Of a stretch of DNA of 7,351 bases, positions 5,483-7,351 are shown piece by piece. Every line of letters starts with the position of its first letter. The first letter of the stretch is position 1. The DNA comes from CAZRHR01 sp964599915 (GTDB taxonomy: Bacteria; Bacteroidota; Bacteroidia; CAIKAF01), in NCBI GenBank assembly GCA_964599915.1, contig CAZRHR010000098.1, positions 1 through 7,351 of the forward strand, given 5' to 3'. Under the pieces are notes generated by a model, which ran no database searches, was not told the origin of the DNA, and saw nothing but the letters and a program-made list of their open reading frames with translations. Both the position numbers and the translations under genes were made by a program.

Positions 5483-6685
5483 ATGAGAAAAATAGGCATG
5501 GCTATGATAAAGCAGTGGGCGTTGATGGGATTGGGGTTGATGTTGAGCTTTGGACTTTGGAGCCAGGGCCACCATCGGGTGCAAACCGTGGTGATTGACC
5601 CCGGCCACGGAGGCAAGGATCCCGGCTGCCATGGGGCTTTCGCCAACGAAAAAGATATTTGTTTGGCCATTGGCTTGCGTTTAGGTAACCTCATCAAAGA
5701 GTACTTTCCGGAAGTTAAGGTTGTATATACCCGGAAAACCGATGTTTTTGTGGAACTCCATCGCCGCGCCGCTATTGCCAACCAGGCCAAAGCTGATTTA
5801 TTCATTTGTATTCACGTGAATGCTGCTAGTCCGGCTGCCTTTGGCGCTGAAACCTATGTATTAGGACTTCACCGCACCAAAGACAACCTCAGCGTAGCAA
5901 AACGTGAAAATGCCGCAGTTAGTCTAGAAGATGATTATAAAAAGCATTATGAGGGCTTCGACCCCAATTCCGAAGAGGCCAACATCCTGATTGCCATGAT
6001 GCAAAGTGCGTATTTAATCCAATCTTTGGAGTTTGCAGGGCGGGTGCAACAACGCTTTGTATCCCATGCCGGACGCCATGACCGTGGCGTGCGACAAGCG
6101 GGATTCCTGGTCTTGGTGCGCGCCACCATGCCTGCGGTTTTAATTGAAACAGGTTTTGCCACCCACCCCACCGAAGAAAAATTTTTAGCCTCCGACGAAG
6201 GACAAAACAAAATGGCGGAATCCATTTTTATGGCTTTTGCCGATTATAAAAAAACCACGGAGGGGAAAGCCTTTCAAGGCACAGCAAGGGTTTTCCCGGC
6301 CCTTGGAACCTCTTATGCACGTGGCACTTCGGACACACCGCCGCCCCCCAACAAAGACACGATCCAACCAGCGCAAGACCTAGAGGTGGCCGCGCCGTCT
6401 GAAACCTCTCAGGAAGTATTTTTCACGGTTCAATGCCTTAGCACGCGCAGCCCATTGTCCGACAACGACCCACAAATCAAATCGATTCCGCAGCGCCACA
6501 TGATGGCAGGAAGCGATGGATATTACAGGTATTTTTCAGGAAAACATTTGGTGTACGATGAAGCCCAAAATCAACTTCAACGGCTTAAATCTAATGGTTT
6601 TCCTACTGCATTTTTAGTGGCTTTTCGGGGAAAAGAGAAAATCTCCATTCAAGAAGCTAAATCAATTCTTCATAAAAAGGATTAA
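5483..6685 (+). CDS. Periplasmic N-acetylmuramoyl-L-alanine amidase with SPOR-like C-terminus
   Basis: 400 aa, Amidase_3 (AmiC-type) zinc hydrolase that cleaves the bond between N-acetylmuramic acid and L-alanine of the peptidoglycan stem. A signal peptide occupies about residues 1-28 (RKIGMAMIK, then a hydrophobic stretch to GLWSQG). The catalytic domain spans about 33-255. H42 in DPGHGG, E56 in NEKD and H111 in IHVNA are the expected zinc ligands, and E222 in ETGF is the catalytic glutamate. The insert around 124-185 (ETYVLGLH..., DPNSEE) is normal for Bacteroidota members. After a Pro/Thr-rich linker (about 262-310), residues 311-395 look like a SPOR domain (YRYFSGKHLVYDEAQ, GFPTAFLVAF), which binds denuded septal glycan, suggesting action at division sites. 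The first ATG is used. It is divergent from lptD and 38 bp upstream of an MCE gene, probably in one transcript. Confidence 0.92.
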   Translation: MRKIGMAMIKQWALMGLGLMLSFGLWSQGHHRVQTVVIDPGHGGKDPGCHGAFANEKDICLAIGLRLGNLIKEYFPEVKVVYTRKTDVFVELHRRAAIANQAKADLFICIHVNAASPAAFGAETYVLGLHRTKDNLSVAKRENAAVSLEDDYKKHYEGFDPNSEEANILIAMMQSAYLIQSLEFAGRVQQRFVSHAGRHDRGVRQAGFLVLVRATMPAVLIETGFATHPTEEKFLASDEGQNKMAESIFMAFADYKKTTEGKAFQGTARVFPALGTSYARGTSDTPPPPNKDTIQPAQDLEVAAPSETSQEVFFTVQCLSTRSPLSDNDPQIKSIPQRHMMAGSDGYYRYFSGKHLVYDEAQNQLQRLKSNGFPTAFLVAFRGKEKISIQEAKSILHKKD

Positions 6686-6719
6686 GTTTGTATCACGGCC
6701 CTGCGCCTAAAAGGATTAA
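6675..6719 (+). repeat. 11-bp direct repeat around the amidase-MCE junction
   Basis: AAAAGGATTAA occurs at 6675-6685, ending on the amidase stop codon, and again at 6709-6719. The second copy places AGGA 8 bases before the GTG of the MCE gene, which looks like a Shine-Dalgarno sequence; the other genes here have none clearly placed. Confidence 0.45.
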
Positions 6720-6723
6720 TTGC

Positions 6724-7351
6724 GTGAAATTCACCCTGACAAGAGAAACAAAAATTGGATTAATGGTATTTATTACCCTAGCCTGCACGGTATGGGGTTT
6801 TAATTATCTGAAAGGCATTGACTTATTTGTGAATAACCGGTATTTTTACACGGTATTCGACCATGCGGAGGGTTTAGAAGTGTCCGCGCCCATCCAGCTC
6901 AATGGTTTTAAAATTGGAAGTGTGGCCAGCGTGGAATTGATGGAGTCCACAGGTCAAATTCTGGTTCAGCTTCGTATTTCAGAAAGCAAGGTGAAAATCA
7001 CGGAAGGCAGCCAAGTGGTTTTGGCCTCCCCTAGCCTACTGTCCGGTAAAATTATTGATTTAAAACTTGGCCCTCCGGGAACTGAAATTCCCGAAGACGA
7101 CACCCTCGCTTCCTCCATAGAAACGGATTTAATGGCGGACATGAAAGGTCTCATTGTACCTTTAAAAGACAAAGCCGAACACCTTATTGAAGCCATTGAC
7201 TCCGTTGTAACGCCCCTTCAACAGGTGGTCAATCGGGAAACGGCTGCTGACTTGAGAAAAAGTATGGCTGAACTTCCTGCCATTATGCAGAATGTAAAAC
7301 GCATGACCGCCGATGCGAGCACATTTACCGGTCTTTTAAAAAGAAAAGAAG
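6724..7351 (+). CDS. MCE/MlaD-family lipid-transport protein, 3' end outside window
   Basis: 209 codons are present and the frame is still open at the window edge. The N-terminus (LTRETKIGLMVFITLACTVW) has a short basic lead and one membrane helix (about 11-29) that anchors the protein in the inner membrane facing the periplasm. The MCE domain follows (about 39-117), with the family hallmark VSAPIQLNGFKIGSV (53-67) and a later SGKIIDLKLGPPG segment (107-119). From about 135 onward the sequence is helical and probably coiled, as in MCE proteins that form hexameric tunnels for phospholipids between the membranes. The start is GTG; a TTG 12 codons earlier is possible but would add residues unlike the family. 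Position 38 bp after the amidase gene indicates one operon, and this pairing with lptD is a frequent Bacteroidota arrangement. ATPase and permease partners are not in the window. Confidence 0.9.
   Translation, partial: MKFTLTRETKIGLMVFITLACTVWGFNYLKGIDLFVNNRYFYTVFDHAEGLEVSAPIQLNGFKIGSVASVELMESTGQILVQLRISESKVKITEGSQVVLASPSLLSGKIIDLKLGPPGTEIPEDDTLASSIETDLMADMKGLIVPLKDKAEHLIEAIDSVVTPLQQVVNRETAADLRKSMAELPAIMQNVKRMTADASTFTGLLKRKE

Noticed and set aside
5472..5486. Four-codon reading frame overlapping the amidase start through ATGA
   Set aside because: Such tiny frames are expected by chance and no ribosome-binding signal supports translation.
5411..5805. Minus-strand open frames opposite the amidase 5' end
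   Set aside because: They lie antisense to a well-supported gene, overlap each other and show no domain features.

Overview
The window looks like chromosomal DNA from a member of the Bacteroidota. The main reasons are the gene set and order (an LptD-type outer-membrane protein facing an N-acetylmuramoyl-L-alanine amidase followed by an MCE/MlaD protein), the near absence of Shine-Dalgarno sequences before starts, and several matches to the TAnnTTTG promoter element of this phylum. No genus can be named from the sequence alone. No transposase, integrase, CRISPR array, tRNA or rRNA was seen.

Left part (1-1087). A rho-independent terminator for leftward transcripts lies at 64-89. Between it and the ssb stop codon is about 450 bp with no convincing protein gene but many strong stem-loops. 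In most of these, G-U wobbles favour an RNA read from the minus strand. This is the best candidate for something undescribed, either a structured 3' UTR of ssb or a separate non-coding RNA. A short single-stranded-DNA-binding protein (ssb, minus strand) follows, with a perfect palindrome just upstream of its start. Another long minus-strand hairpin (990-1033) separates it from the next gene.

Middle part (1088-2784). An NmrA-like NAD(P)-binding oxidoreductase (minus) and a HxlR-family regulator (plus) are divergently arranged over a 77-bp spacer that carries inverted and direct repeats. This resembles the E. coli ytfG/ytfH and corynebacterial qor2/qorR pairs, where the regulator controls a quinone reductase. 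A thioredoxin-fold protein with a single active-site cysteine follows the regulator at 18 bp and is probably co-transcribed. The likely theme is a redox or electrophile response.

Right part (2785-7351). This is an envelope block. lptD (minus) assembles LPS into the outer membrane. A periplasmic zinc amidase with a C-terminal SPOR-like domain (plus) cuts peptidoglycan. An MCE/MlaD-type lipid-transport subunit (plus, cut by the window edge) follows 38 bp later. lptD and the amidase diverge from a 61-bp spacer in which the predicted promoters face each other.
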